A DNA stretch of 64,000 bases from Bemisia tabaci (Eukaryota; Arthropoda; Insecta; Hemiptera; Aleyrodidae). This document shows, piece by piece, positions 33,966 through 45,600 of this stretch (positions are counted from its first letter, which is position 1; every line of letters begins with the position of its first letter). The DNA is taken from contig NC_092794.1 of assembly GCF_918797505.1 (NCBI RefSeq), positions 31,300,122 through 31,364,121 on the forward strand. The letters run 5' to 3'. Under the pieces are notes generated by a model that worked only from the letters and a program-made list of their open reading frames with translations, had not been told where the DNA came from and made no database searches. The position numbers were made by a program, and so were the translations under genes.

Positions 33966-34416
33966 AATTTTTTATTGCCTTGCTCGAAACCGGACACCCA
34001 AAGCTATATCGCGAGATAACTGTAGTGGTTTAAGTGGATTTCGGCAGGGGCCATGGTTAGTACATAGTATAATGAGTCTGTATAATATAGTATAATGAGG
34101 CTCATCACAGATTGCACTTACAGTGCAAGACGCTCATTGGCTATAGAGTTTTGGCGGGAAAGAAGGTTCTAGAGTTGAGTCCTCCGAGCGTAAGAAAGCT
34201 CCTATGAGGTTTCTGTCAAATTGAATAATACGGTTTTGACAGAAAAATGTTCTCAAGGGTTTCCAATTAGCAGTCCATTAGATTTTTTGGTAAAAGACCA
34301 TCAGGGCTTGACAGTGTAATGGTTCAAAGACAAAGAAACGGGTGCGAGGAAAAAAGTATTTGGACGACCCGTTGAATAGCATTGGTTGATCTGTGTGCTG
34401 TACTATGGTACATCCG

Positions 34417-35228
34417 AGTGATTTCAAAAAGCGAGCCCTACTGGCACGCTTAAAAAACATTGCCGACATTCTCGCTATCCCTTCGCCAAAACAAGGCAAA
34501 AAATTGGAGGAAGATACGACACGCTTCGTTATTGAATATTATGAAAGTGACGACGCCTCAAGAACAATTCCGGGAATGAGAGACCGGATCAGCATTGGAG
34601 TTAAGGTGTACAAGCAAAAAAAAAAAAAAAATGCTTTTAGCAAACTTGAGAGAACTTCATGCAGACTTCAAGCAGCGATACCCCCATAACCCAATCGGGT
34701 TCTCAAAATGTTGTACTCTTAGGCCTAGATGGTGTGTTCTTGCCGGTGAATCGGGTACTCACTCCGTGTGTGTGTGCACTTATCACCAAAATGTTGTTTT
34801 GATGTTCGAGGCAGTTGATTTAGGCGAAACCTATCAGGATTTCTTCAACAGACTGGCAATTTCAGCCGACCAAACAACTGCTTTAGTACCTATTTGATTA
34901 CGACAAAAATGATGACACCTTTTCCAAGGTTATGGAAGAGTTGTACGAAAATTGTTACGTTGCTTGTTTTGACCAAGATTGGTACTTCGGAGTTGTTGAG
35001 GAATTACACAAGGACGAACAGGATGTCTCAGTGCGATTCATGCATCCAAACGGACCAACAACTTTCTTTTATTGGCCTCGGAAGAAGGACATCTGCATTG
35101 TTTCCGTGTCATCGATCATTTCCGTAGTTGATCCACCAAGGACGACAACATCTGGTAGAACATTTGTCTTCTCCCAAGAAGTTATCGACACTGTTGTGGA
35201 AAGTGCAGAGATGCTAAGAAATAAATAG
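34417..35228 (+). pseudogene. Unclassified TE-type protein, central and C-terminal parts
   Basis: Three overlapping frames continue one protein. 34417-34640 has ILAIPSPKQGKKLEEDTTRF and YYESDDASRTIPGMRD. After an A-run frameshift, 34630-34897 has LANLRELHADFKQRYP, GFSKCCTLRPRWCVLAGESG and THSVCVCTYHQNV. 34932-35228 has WYFGVVEELHKDEQDVSV and FMHPNGPTTFFYWP. The SGTHSVCVC-x-x-HQN block is highly characteristic of a multi-copy protein family in invertebrate genomes that I cannot assign to a named superfamily. Frameshifts at the poly(A) run (~34620) and near 34900 make it a pseudogene here. It is embedded in the centre of the giant inverted repeat. Confidence 0.6.
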
Positions 35229-35266
35229 TTCCAACTGAATGCAAGAAATAGTAAAAGTTGGTAGAC

Positions 35267-35949
35267 TATAGTCTGTTTCACGAAAACTGAGACTTTTTAT
35301 TCGGCATTAAAATCCGTAAATGGCAACGCATCAGTCTTGGACTCGGGTGACCGTACCACTCGACGGACACCTTCTTTTGTTCAGCGACCATAGGCCGGCA
35401 ACCCATCCATTGTAAGGGTAGGAACAATAGGCACCCCTCACCCCTCCTTAATGGGCCCTAGTACCCGGACCAAAATTTTTTTCTCGCTGAAAAATTCATC
35501 TTTTGGCGTGAAAAATTAATTCCAGCGTGAAATTATGATAAAAACGCAATAAGATTCAGTCCAATTATCTTAATTTTAAGCTGATATACGGCATTTGCGT
35601 GTGACCGCGATTCACCGCGGAATGCCGCATATCAGCTCAAAATTAAGATAATTGGACTGAATTTTAGTGCGTTTTTATCATAATTTCACGCTGGAATTAA
35701 TTTTTCACGCCAAAAGATGAATTTTTCAGCGAGAAAAATATTTTAGTCCGGGTACTAGGGCCCATTAAGGAGGGGTGAAGGGTGCCTATTGTTCCTACCC
35801 TTAAAATGGATGGGTTGCCGGCCTATGGTCGCTGAACAAAAGAAGGTGTCCGGCGAGCGGTACGGTCACCCGAGTCCAAGACTAATGCGTTGCCATTTAC
35901 GGATTTTAATGCCGAATAAAAAGTCTCAGTTTTCGTGAAACAGACTATA
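35267..35949. mobile_element. Near-perfect 683-bp palindromic MITE
   Basis: TATAGTCTGTTTCACGAAAA at the left and its inverse at the right. The two halves match nearly base for base about a centre near 35608, with no spacer. TA at both ends is compatible with a TA duplication. No coding capacity. Confidence 0.85.
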
Positions 35950-36856
35950 GCCGATGACATGTGTCTATACGCAGTTCAGTTCAGTCATCAATCACATCTT
36001 TCCCTTAACCCGTGGATGGAGGAGTGCACAAACTTGTGCGCGGGTTAGTGTCTGTGCTTCGCAACTCGCGTTTGACCCTCCCCCTTTTAGGCTTAGATTC
36101 TATCAATTGTACTCACTCTGTTAACGTTTTGAGACTTAAGATTTTTTCAATACTTTCAGTTGTACTTGACAGTTTGGGTTTTTTGACGATTTTTTTCCTT
36201 TTATTTTAGTCTGAGCTACTAGGAGGTGACTCAGAGCGACTGTCCCCGGGGTCGGCCTCTTCCTTCTCTTTTTATCATTGAGCTCATAGGTCAGGTGATA
36301 TGACCTTCTTTGGTGCGTCGTGATAAAGTGACAGCTTTTGGTTTTTTTCGCTCTCTGCGGTTTTTCTTTTTTTATTGGTTTTCATGCAAGTTTTTGGCTT
36401 TCGCATAATCTGTATCTTCACATATTTTTTTTTGGTTTCCACTCCGCATCAGTGTATGGGGTATTTTTTGGAGAGGTAGATTGATATTTCAGTTCCTCTA
36501 ATCTTTTCTCTCCTGAGCTATAACAAAGAGAAGGTGACTCAGAGTAACTGCCCCCGAGGTCGGCCTTTCCTTCTCTTTTGATTGAGCTCAGTGGCCAAGT
36601 ACGGTCTCCAGTGATGCGGTCAGGTCAAATCAAGACCTTAGGTTCCACTTTCTTTTCTAAAACTCTGGTTTTTATGGTTTTATGGTTTTGTTCTTTGCTC
36701 TTCTTCATTTGTATCGTCGCTTTTTCTTTGGTTTAAATCCGATCTTCAAATTCGGGATTCTGAGTTTTCCGGCAAACAAATTAGGGTGTATGGAAAGGCA
36801 GCGTGAAGTCTCACCCTTTTTCAAATTTTAGCTTTTACTTTTCTGCAATATTTATT
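35950..36856. repeat. Direct-repeat region
   Basis: A ~85-bp block (TGAGCTA...GGTGACTCAGAG(C/T)(A/G)ACTG...GTCGGCCT) occurs at 36213-36300 and again at 36523-36605, ~305 bp apart in the same orientation. Pyrimidine-rich, no gene. Confidence 0.55.
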
Positions 36857-38564
36857 GTCAATCTTAATGAGCGAAATTTTCTTCCTGCCCGTAAATCAGG
36901 TCCAAGTCAAACCTCCATTTCTTATTCAAACTATCTTCCTTATTTTATTGTAACTATTGCTACAATTCTCAGTCAAGTCGAAGTCTAAGGCACCCTTGGT
37001 CCCTAATTGGACATCGTCCACCGACGGATTCCCCTCAACCTCCTTCACTTGAGGGGGGGGGGGAGTTAGGGCTGGCCGTTCTTGATCGCCTCTATTCAGA
37101 AGCCGTAGGGGTGTAATTCTTAGTTAGTTATCTTGACTTCTAACTTTTTTGAAAGGAGTGTCAGGTTGCCTCCACCTTTAGAAAAGTCCTCCAAAGGATC
37201 GATGGGGTGCATCAAATTTTTCCACCGTCAAGTTTATAATCGGCGATTTTTATGATGCAAGCATCGGCTCCTTTAAATCATATCATCGATTCAAATCAAC
37301 TCCACTTATTCAACGTCATTTATCGCCTTTTTTTTTTTTTTTTTTTAGAATTTTCGGTCTTTTTCAAATTCGGTTTTTTTAAAGATATTTTACCAATAAA
37401 TGGATAATGTGTAATGTAAGCTTTTCAAAAGTACACCTTAAGTTCGAAGAAGAGATAAAAAAAATGAAAATTGCAGTGACTATTCATGAGATGCTCGAAT
37501 TACCGTGGGAAAACCCGCCTTTTTTGAGCATTTCCGGCCGGTTTCCATTTCCGTTTAGCTCCGTAACACATCGATGCACTTTTATTAGTGTTAAGTACTC
37601 GAAAAATTACACCATAAGGTTGAAGTAAAGAGAAAAAATTAAAATTTCAGTGACTATTCAGGAGATGCATCGGTTCCCGTGTAATAAATCGTTTTTCGCC
37701 GTCATTTTTGAGCATTTCCGGCCGGTTTTTATTTCCGTTTAGATCCGTGCCCCGTCGATGCACGTTAGCAAGTGTTTATTACTCGAAAGTATATACCTTA
37801 AGGTTGCAATAGAGAGAGTAAATTGGAAATTGCGGTTAAAATCCATGGAATGCATCGGTTACCGTGTGAAAAATCGTCTTTTTGCGTCAATTTCGAGGAT
37901 TTTCGGTCTGTTTCCGGTTTCCATGAGGCCGTTAATCGATCGGTGAATGTATGAAAAGCGTTGATAGTCTGATTTTATACATATTAGAGGGTAAAAAGGG
38001 AGAAAATATTGATAATTGAAGAGTTTACTATCGAAAGATTTGGATCAACATGTAAAAATTCGTCTTTTTTTCCATTTTTGACCTTTTTTGGCCTATTTGA
38101 ATTTTTTTAGGCCCTTAACCGTCCGATGTCAATTGAAAAAAGTACATCAACCAAAAGTGTATATCCTAAGCTTGAAGTAAAAAAAACATCGAAAATCTGA
38201 GAGACAGTTTTTTAGATAGTTCACTTTGAACATTGAATAGCGAAAAAATCGTAAATTTTAAAAAACCCTAAATTACGGCCATTAGAATAATTTTTAGTTT
38301 AATTTCGATGGCATAGAATCTACATGAAAAATTGGTTTTGGAACACTCTTACAGGTATGATGAATTGATACAAAGTCTCGCTATGGAGAGTCAAAGAGAG
38401 GGAAGTCGAGAAAATGAGAATCGCTAAAACGGGCGTTTTTGAATATCGCTAAAATTCACCCCATCTTTGGGGGTCGATATCTCGCGAACGGGGCGTCAGA
38501 TGGGAAAACCCTTCAAAATTAGTTTCTTATAGTGATGTAAAGACCCCGTATACCAATTTTCAGC
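36857..38564 (-). repeat. Right arm of giant inverted repeat
   Basis: Reverse complement of 28616-30320, including mirrored ~183-bp diverged tandem units (about 37310-38095). Joined directly to a LINE fragment at 38565. Confidence 0.9.
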
Positions 38565-39770
38565 GTACTCATTCGGTGTTATCCGATGGACTCCAACTGA
38601 CATCGACAGTAACGAACGCAAAACGAGAACTCTCCTAACCAAACATAATATGCACCATCCCAAGGCGTCATCGATTCGGCTCACCCTACCCAGAGTAGAA
38701 GGTGGGAGAGGCCTAATAGATCTCAACGTACTACTAGTTAAACAAGTTGAAAACCTCCGGGACTTTTTCTACGGGAAACAGCAAGAGTCGGCACTGCACG
38801 AAGCAGTAGTGTCTGCGGTTCAAGAGCTTACCATTCTCAACCTGCAGAATAAGGAACACAGACCACCAAATAAGGCTAAAAGCACGCAAGAAAAGCAACG
38901 TGAGTGGATCCAGAAGGAGCTCCACGGCAGACATCCCAACGATCTTCAGCAAAGTTATGTCGATAAAGATGCATCGAACTTATGGCTGAGAAAAGGGAAC
39001 CTGTTTGGAGAAACCGAAGGGTTCATGACCGCAATACAAGATCAAGTTATCTGCAGGAGAAATTACGCCAAATATATAATCAAAGACCCGAATGTAGCCG
39101 ATAACACATGTAGAAAATGCGGTAAGGCACCTGAAACAATACAACATGTTATCGGAGCCTGTTCGGCCATGGCACAATCGGACTACCTTCAGAGGCACAA
39201 CCAAGTCTGCAACATTCTACACCAGAACCTAGCCATGAAATACGAGCTTATCAATAAGGAAACGCCGTATTATAAATATACTCCAGAAGTTGTGCTAGAA
39301 AACGACAAATGTAAGCTCTATTATGATCGGACGCGGTAATCACGGATAAGACCGCTCCACATAACAGGCCCGACATAATTCTGGTGAACAAAAGCCAAAA
39401 AACAGCCTACCTGATGGATATAGCAATCCCTAATAATCACAACTTGCAGAAAACGCAACAGGAAAAAATAGAAAGGTACGTGGGGTTAGGTAATGAAATC
39501 AAGGCCATGTGGAAGCTGCAAGAAGCCCGCATTGTTCTAATCGCGTAATCTCGAACACCGGTGTAATACCTACCAAGCTGAGTGTAGCACTGAGACAATT
39601 GGAGGTCCAGGAGAACATCATGCAGAGAATGCAAAAATCTGTAATTTTAAGTAGGTGCAATGTGGTACGGAAATTTTTATCGCTCTACAACAAAAGTATC
39701 TCATACACGCACATGTACATATATGTATACATATTTGAAAAAAAAAACATTCTGTGATATACTAATAAGG
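38565..39770 (+). pseudogene. RLE-type LINE, 3' part
   Basis: Starts in mid-ORF (YSFGVIRWTPTDIDSNERKT) at the edge of the inverted-repeat arm and runs to 39339 with LPRVEGGRGLIDL, HGRHPNDLQQ and GETEGFMTAIQDQVICRRNY. A zinc-knuckle CRKCGKAPETIQHVIGAC is followed, after a frameshift near 39340, by the restriction-like endonuclease motif RPDIILVNK...YLMDIAIPNN. Another frameshift precedes VIPTKLSVALRQLEVQENIM. R2/R4/Dong-type LINEs have this order (RT thumb, CCHC, PD...D endonuclease). It belongs to a different family from the Dong-like copies downstream but is close to the fragments at 41913 and 52225. Confidence 0.75.
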
Positions 39771-39865
39771 TAGCATATGAAGTAAAGAATTATGCCCTAG
39801 GCCCAGCCCGGCATGAACTGGGAAGCCACATATGTACATTTGTGTGAAAATAAAAATAAAAAATA

Positions 39866-39890
39866 TAATAATAATAATAATAATAATAAT
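39866..39890 (+). repeat. (AAT)n microsatellite at LINE junction
   Basis: Eight or so AAT repeats immediately before the 5'-truncated Dong-like copy. (TAA)n is the known target preference of Dong elements. Confidence 0.9.
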
Positions 39891-41276
39891 TATGAAAATG
39901 TAACCATCGACAATGAAACCAGCATCAGACAACTAGACCCTGGTGAAACTTACAAGTACCCAGGCATGGAAGAGAATTCAGGAATGCAAAATACAACAGT
40001 CAAAGAGAAGGTCAAGAAAGAATACATCCGAAGAGTTAGGGCAGTATTAAAGACAGAGCTGTCAGCAAAAAATAAGATTTCGGCCATCGGAGCACTTGCA
40101 GTTCCCGTGCTTCAGTACGGATTTGCAATCCTAGACTGGAAGATGACAGAAATCCGAGCTCTGGACGTCAAAACAAGAAAATACCTAACAATGTACAAAA
40201 TGCACCACCCATCCGCGGATGTTCACCGACTCTACGTCAGCAGAAAACTGGGAGGAAGAGGGTTGAGACAGATAGAAGCAGCGTACAAGTCCACCATTAT
40301 CAGTACGAAATACTACCTGAGAAAGAAGAGGAATGAAGATCTGTTTCTCAAATCGGTACACGAGGCGGACACCCAGCTGAATACGCTGCACTCGATTACC
40401 AAAAAAGCTGACAAGTTCGAAACTGAGTTAGAACAAAACTTTGAACAAACACCAGTTAAAAGCAGAAACCAAACAATCAAGAAGAAAATAGCCGAAACCT
40501 TAAGATCAAAATGGACCGAAAAGAACATGCACGGTCAGTACCCTCGCTTACTGGAAGAAGACAGAGTCGAAAGCACTCTTTCAACCATGTGGCTGAGCAA
40601 AGGAGCATTAAAAGGAGAAACCGAAAGCCTAATTGCAGCAGCCCAAGACCAGGCTCTTAACACTAGATACCGAGATCGGAAAATACACGGCAGAGCCCGA
40701 GACAGTAAGTGCAGAATTTGCCATCAGCACGAGGAAACTATAGATCACATAATATCGGCGTGCCCGATCCTTGCCAAAAAGGACTACATAGAGCGGCATG
40801 ACAGAGTGTGCACCCATCTCCATCATAACTTGTGTAAAGAGTACAATATAGCAGTCGAAACAAACTGGTACGAGCACAAGCCAAAAGCTATCACAGCAAC
40901 GGATGATGGACAAACAACTATCATATGGAATGTTCCTGTCAGAACTGATAGGACGGTGCCGAACAACAGGCCTGACATCATACTGCGAAGAAGGGGGCAA
41001 ACTTGCTTGCTTATCGACGTGTCAATCCCAGCGGATAGGAACATATCATTGAAGGAAGCCGAAAAAAGACTCAAGTATAAAGACTTAGAAATCGAGATAA
41101 GTAGAATGTGGAAAACGGACACGAAAGTCATACCCTTCGTCGGCGCGACGGGAGCAGTCTCGAAAGAATGGAAGAAATTTAAGGAAGAAATCCCTGGGAA
41201 GCACTCTCTTGTCACAGCTCAAAAAGCAGCAATACTCGGAACTGCTAGGATACTGAGGAAAGTCTTAAGTTGAAAA
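39891..41276 (+). pseudogene. 5'-truncated Dong-like LINE copy
   Basis: Enters the ORF at ENVTIDNE (residue ~886 of the intact copy) straight out of an (AAT)n tract and stays open to the same stop. The encoded ~460 residues differ at only a handful of positions (for example KYPGM versus KYLGM, one missing Ile near 41142). The CCHC knuckle (CRICHQHEETIDHIISAC) and RPDIILRRRGQ...LLIDVSIP are intact, but there is no RT. The 3' UTR (41277-41530) diverges from that of the intact copy soon after CATACTCATTTGTTCCC. Near-identity indicates recent insertion. Confidence 0.85.
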
Positions 41277-41530
41277 CCTTAACCAAAGAATCCATACTCA
41301 TTTGTTCCCACAAACCAAAAACACCCCTACCCCCACCACCTCAGGAAAGAAACCTTTAGGCAGGCGTCCTCCTGACACCTACCCTGCCTCGGTTCCTAAA
41401 ACAGATATCCTTGTCCGGGACGAACCATCCCCCAAAAGGGGGAGTAAAATAATCACCACCCGGCTACCCAAACCACAAACAGCCCTCATACCTAGGAGCA
41501 TTGTTTGCCCCTGTGTGAGGGCTTAAATAA

Positions 41531-41805
41531 CAAAATACGCTCTTTTATTTTAACAATGTTTTTTAAATTTTTAACAACGTTTTACGAATTTAACAACATT
41601 TTTCGATTTTAACACCTTTTTACGATTTTCACATTCAAGTTTTAGCAATTTTAAGTCAAATTTTAGCAATTTAAAATCAAATTTTAGCAATTTTAAATCA
41701 AATTTCAGCGATTTTAAAAGGCTCTAGCTTTGAAAGACTTGGCTACGGTCCGTCTTTCAATGAGTTTCTTTCCACAAACGTATTTTTGTGAGAAAAGTAC
41801 TTCTG

Positions 41806-41885
<80 letters not shown>
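41531..41885 (+). repeat. Degenerate TTTTAACAACG tract and (TAA)n
   Basis: 41545-41740 consists of diverged short repeats (TTTTAACAACGTTTTA, CAAATTTTAGCAATTTTAAAT). 41806-41885 is a pure (TAA)n of ~26 units that ends at the next LINE fragment. Confidence 0.85.
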
Positions 41886-41887
<2 letters not shown>

Positions 41888-41912
41888 TTATAAATCTGTA
41901 AAATTATACATC

Positions 41913-42399
41913 TAGCGCTGGCCAACGATCGAGAACTATGTGATACTGCTGAACCCTACTACAAATATTGCCCAGCCACGGTCCTGGAGAATCAGCGCTT
42001 CCGGCTCTATTGGGATAACCCGATCCTAACCGATAAAACCATCATGGCAAACAGACCGGACATAGTGCTTGTTGATAAGCGAGATCGCACCGCTTACATC
42101 ATTGATATTAGCATCCCTAATAATCATAACTTGGAGCTGAAGTATCAGGAAAAGATGGTAAAATATCTGCCCTTAGCTGCAGAAATGAAGCGATTATGGA
42201 ACCTGAATATTGTTTGTATCAAGCCCTGATAATGTCAGTAACGGGGATAGTTCCAAAAAGTTTAGTTCAACATCTTCGAGACCTCGGAATAAACAGTTAC
42301 CTGCTTCATTCAATGCAGAAGTCCGTCGTTATAAGCACGTCAAGTATTGTCAGGTCGTTTCTTAATATCGAATAATTTTTTTGATTTCGCTTAAAATTT

Positions 42400-42452
<53 letters not shown>

Positions 42453-42563
42453 ACTTTAAAATAACGTTTACCCTTTTTTTCAAGCAAGATAGTATGTGTT
42501 ACTGACTTTGGCCTGTGGCCCGTCAGTAATACTTGTGCCGGAAGTGTTCCCTCTTCTGAGTTA

Positions 42564-42592
<29 letters not shown>
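41913..42592 (+). pseudogene. RLE-type LINE endonuclease domain and 3' UTR
   Basis: Open from ANDRELCDTAEPYYKYCPAT through NRPDIVLVDKRDR...YIIDISIPNN to VCIKP. After one frameshift at about 42227 the reading continues with VTGIVPKSLVQHLRDL and SMQKSVVISTSSIVRSFLNI to a stop near 42375. The PD-x(n)-D restriction-like endonuclease motif is intact. A 3' UTR with a ~47-base T run (42399-42445) and an A run (42566-42592) follows. It is 5'-truncated and preceded by (TAA)n. Its closest relative in the window is the fragment at 38565. Confidence 0.75.
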
Positions 42593-42596
<4 letters not shown>

Positions 42597-42615
42597 ATAT
42601 AATAATAATAATAAA
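42593..42615 (+). repeat. (TAA)n target upstream of intact LINE
   Basis: TAATAATAATAATAA immediately before the LINE 5' end (ACTGCAGGGAGGACTGTC). Confidence 0.9.
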
Positions 42616-45600
42616 ACTGCAGGGAGGACTGTCTATGGTCTGGGGTATTAAAACTGCAGGGAGGACTGTCTATGGTCTGGGGTATTCACGCACCTCCAGT
42701 CCCGAGTCACTTTCTGAGCACTCCCTTTGTGCCAGGAAGTACTTCAATAAAAAAAAAAACCCAACCCGGGGTGTAAGCAAACCGTGCCCATCGGGTCTCT
42801 TGGCATCGGGTGCTTCTGAAGGTGTCTACCCACGGTGCCCTGGGATACCGGGCGACCTCCCAGAGTACGTAGCCTTACCCGGCGAAGAGGCTGCCGGGCG
42901 GACCGTCCAAATCCTCCTCTACTCGTGGGAACAACATGGATTCCAGAAAAATTACTAAACAACGCAAGAACTCTCAAATCACCCTAGCGAATAGGGACAG
43001 AGATGAAGAGTTGAACAGACCAACAAACTCGAGAACAAACCGAGCGGACCCAAGAAATGTGCCTACAAACACGCCACAAACTCTCAGCCCGACTCAAGTA
43101 CAACCTTTGAGTAGCCAGCCAGACTCTCAGCCATACCATACAAGGGCGCGAACAAAATGGAGCGAGGCAGAATACAAAGAAGTCATGTGGTGCTACCTCT
43201 ACATCAAAGAAAGCACAGGCAGCTGCAACATGAAGTCCACTTACAATCTCTGGAGAAAGAGAAACCCAGCTACCCGTCCTTATATTGAAGCAAATAAACT
43301 TGCAACCCAACGCAGGTACATAGAGAACCAAAAGAAACTGAATGAGATGCAACTCTCCGAAATCAAAGCAGACGTCCGTCTCCACCTTGGACAGACATCT
43401 CAGACCCCAGAAAATGAGACAGAACATTCGCAAAGCAGCTCAGCCAACCAAAAAGATCCAGAGGATGAGGGAATATCGTCTCAAGTAGCCCAATCCTCAC
43501 AAAGAATTAAATGGACTCAAGAAGAGTACAAAGAAGTCATGTGGTGTCACTGGTATACTAAAGAAGGTACAGGCTTTTGCAACATAAAGGAGACGTACGA
43601 TTTATGGAGAGCTAGGAACCCTGACACCCGATTACACATCAATGCGAATAAACTAGCCACGCAGAGAAGATACATAGAAAACAAAAGGAAACTTAGCGAT
43701 GAGCTGCTTGAAGAAATTAAAGCAGATGCTATTGCCACACTAGAAGCATCAACTGAGGAACATGCCGGAGAAGCCCCCCAAGTGGCACCTGATGCACTGG
43801 ATGATATCCTATCCCAAGACATCCTAGCCGAGCTAAACATCTCAAACCAAGCGTCACAAACTCATCCTGGAAACCAGCAACCTACGAGCGATGAGCTGAC
43901 AGAGACCAACCCTGAGCCGCTAGCCCCAACGCCAGAACCCAAGTCATCACAAAACGAAAAGCCAGAGTCACCAATTAGGAGACTCTACCAAGAAGTACTG
44001 GAGATGACCTTAGAGGAAAGAGAACCGATCAGAAAACTGAACGGCGCAAAAAAGGAGAAGGAAATCCTTGCACGGGCCAACAGTGAGGTGAAGACTATAC
44101 TAGAAACTGAACAGGAATTGGACCTCTGGAAAATAAATTGCTTACTCTACGCGGCAGCTCTAACAGTCAGTGATGAAGCAAACAACCCAAGACCAGTAAA
44201 AAAGAACAACGCGAAAGAAACGAAACCCCTGTGGCAAAAAAGGATCGATAACAGAATAAAAGAGCTGAGATGCAACCTTTCAGTGTTAACTAATTTCAAG
44301 GAGACTAGCAAGTCTAACGAGAAGCCAATGACACAGCGAGTTAAATCAATACTAGAAAAATACACTGACGAAGGAGAAGAATACAATATTGACAATGTAA
44401 CCGAGCAACTTAAACAACGCATATCAGTGTTCAGCCAAAGGATCAGGAGATACAAAAAACGATCTAACCAATATAGGGAAAATAGGATGTTTGTAACTAA
44501 CTGTAAGAGCTTCTACAGAAAAATCAAAGGGGACGGAGCAGAAACTGGTGCAACCCCTAAGAAACAAGAAATAGAGGAGTTCTGGAAAGGAATTTACGAA
44601 ACTCCCACAGAGCATAACACCGAAGCGGACTGGATTAAGGATCTAAACGTCGAACATCAGATGGAATGGACTCCCCTAAATGAGGCAGAAGTAGCGAATG
44701 TCTTAAAGAATCTTGCGAATTGGAAAGCACCCGGCCCAGACAAGATACAGAGCTTCTGGTACAAAAAAATGCACCCCATCCACAAGTATCTAACAACAGA
44801 ATACATAAAACTACTGGGGGGAGAAGAGTTCCCACCTTGGTTAGCTAAAGGGTGCACGTACCTGATACCGAAAAACAAAGAAACAGCGAACCCAAAGAAC
44901 TTCCGCCCGATCACTTGTCTTAACATTATGTACAAGATATACACCGCTTTAATGGCTGGCAAAACTTACAAGTATTTAGAAAGTGCTGAACTCCTCCCAA
45001 TAGAGCAGAAAGGGTGCCGAAAAGGAGCAAATGGATGCTTAGATCAACTCCTTATATCCAAGACTGCCATTGAAGACTGCAAAAGGAGGAAGAAAAATCT
45101 ATCCGTAGCATGGCTAGACTACCAAAAAGCCTTCGACAGCATGCCACATAGCTGGATCATACGAGCACTGGAAATAATGGGAGTCCACCCAAATCTAGTC
45201 AACGCGTGTAAGAACATGATGAAACACTGGGCAACTGTCATCCAACTGAACGGAAACGCGGGCCAAATCGTAACTTCGGAAATCAAAATCAGGCGTGGAA
45301 TCTATCAAGGAGACGCATTCTCGCCCCTTCTGTTTTGCATAGGACTAATACCCCTATCGAAGAAGCTGAACGAACAGCAGAATGGATACGACCTTGAGGA
45401 TGGTTACAAACAACTGACACACCTTCTTTACATGGACGACTTGAAACTCTTCAGTAGCAATGAAACAAAGCTTCAACAACAGCTTAAAACAGTAAAAGAA
45501 TTTAGTGACGATATCGGAATGAAATTCGGCCTGGATAAGTGCGCCAAAGTGACTTTCAAGAAAGGAAAGTTTTTTAAAGGTGAAAATGTAACCATCGACA

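Larger units (their letters stand above)
28616..38564. mobile_element. Giant (~10 kb) inverted-repeat structure
   Basis: Arms 28616-30320 and 36857-38564 (about 1.7 kb each) are near-identical reverse complements; even A/T-run regions match closely. The left arm is preceded by GGGTCATTCCACGTC, a likely original terminus. The right arm lacks it and abuts a LINE fragment, so the right end is truncated. The 6.5-kb centre contains another inverted repeat, a broken TE-type gene, a palindrome and direct repeats. It may be one very large foldback or an inverted duplication around a centre filled by later insertions. Confidence 0.75.
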
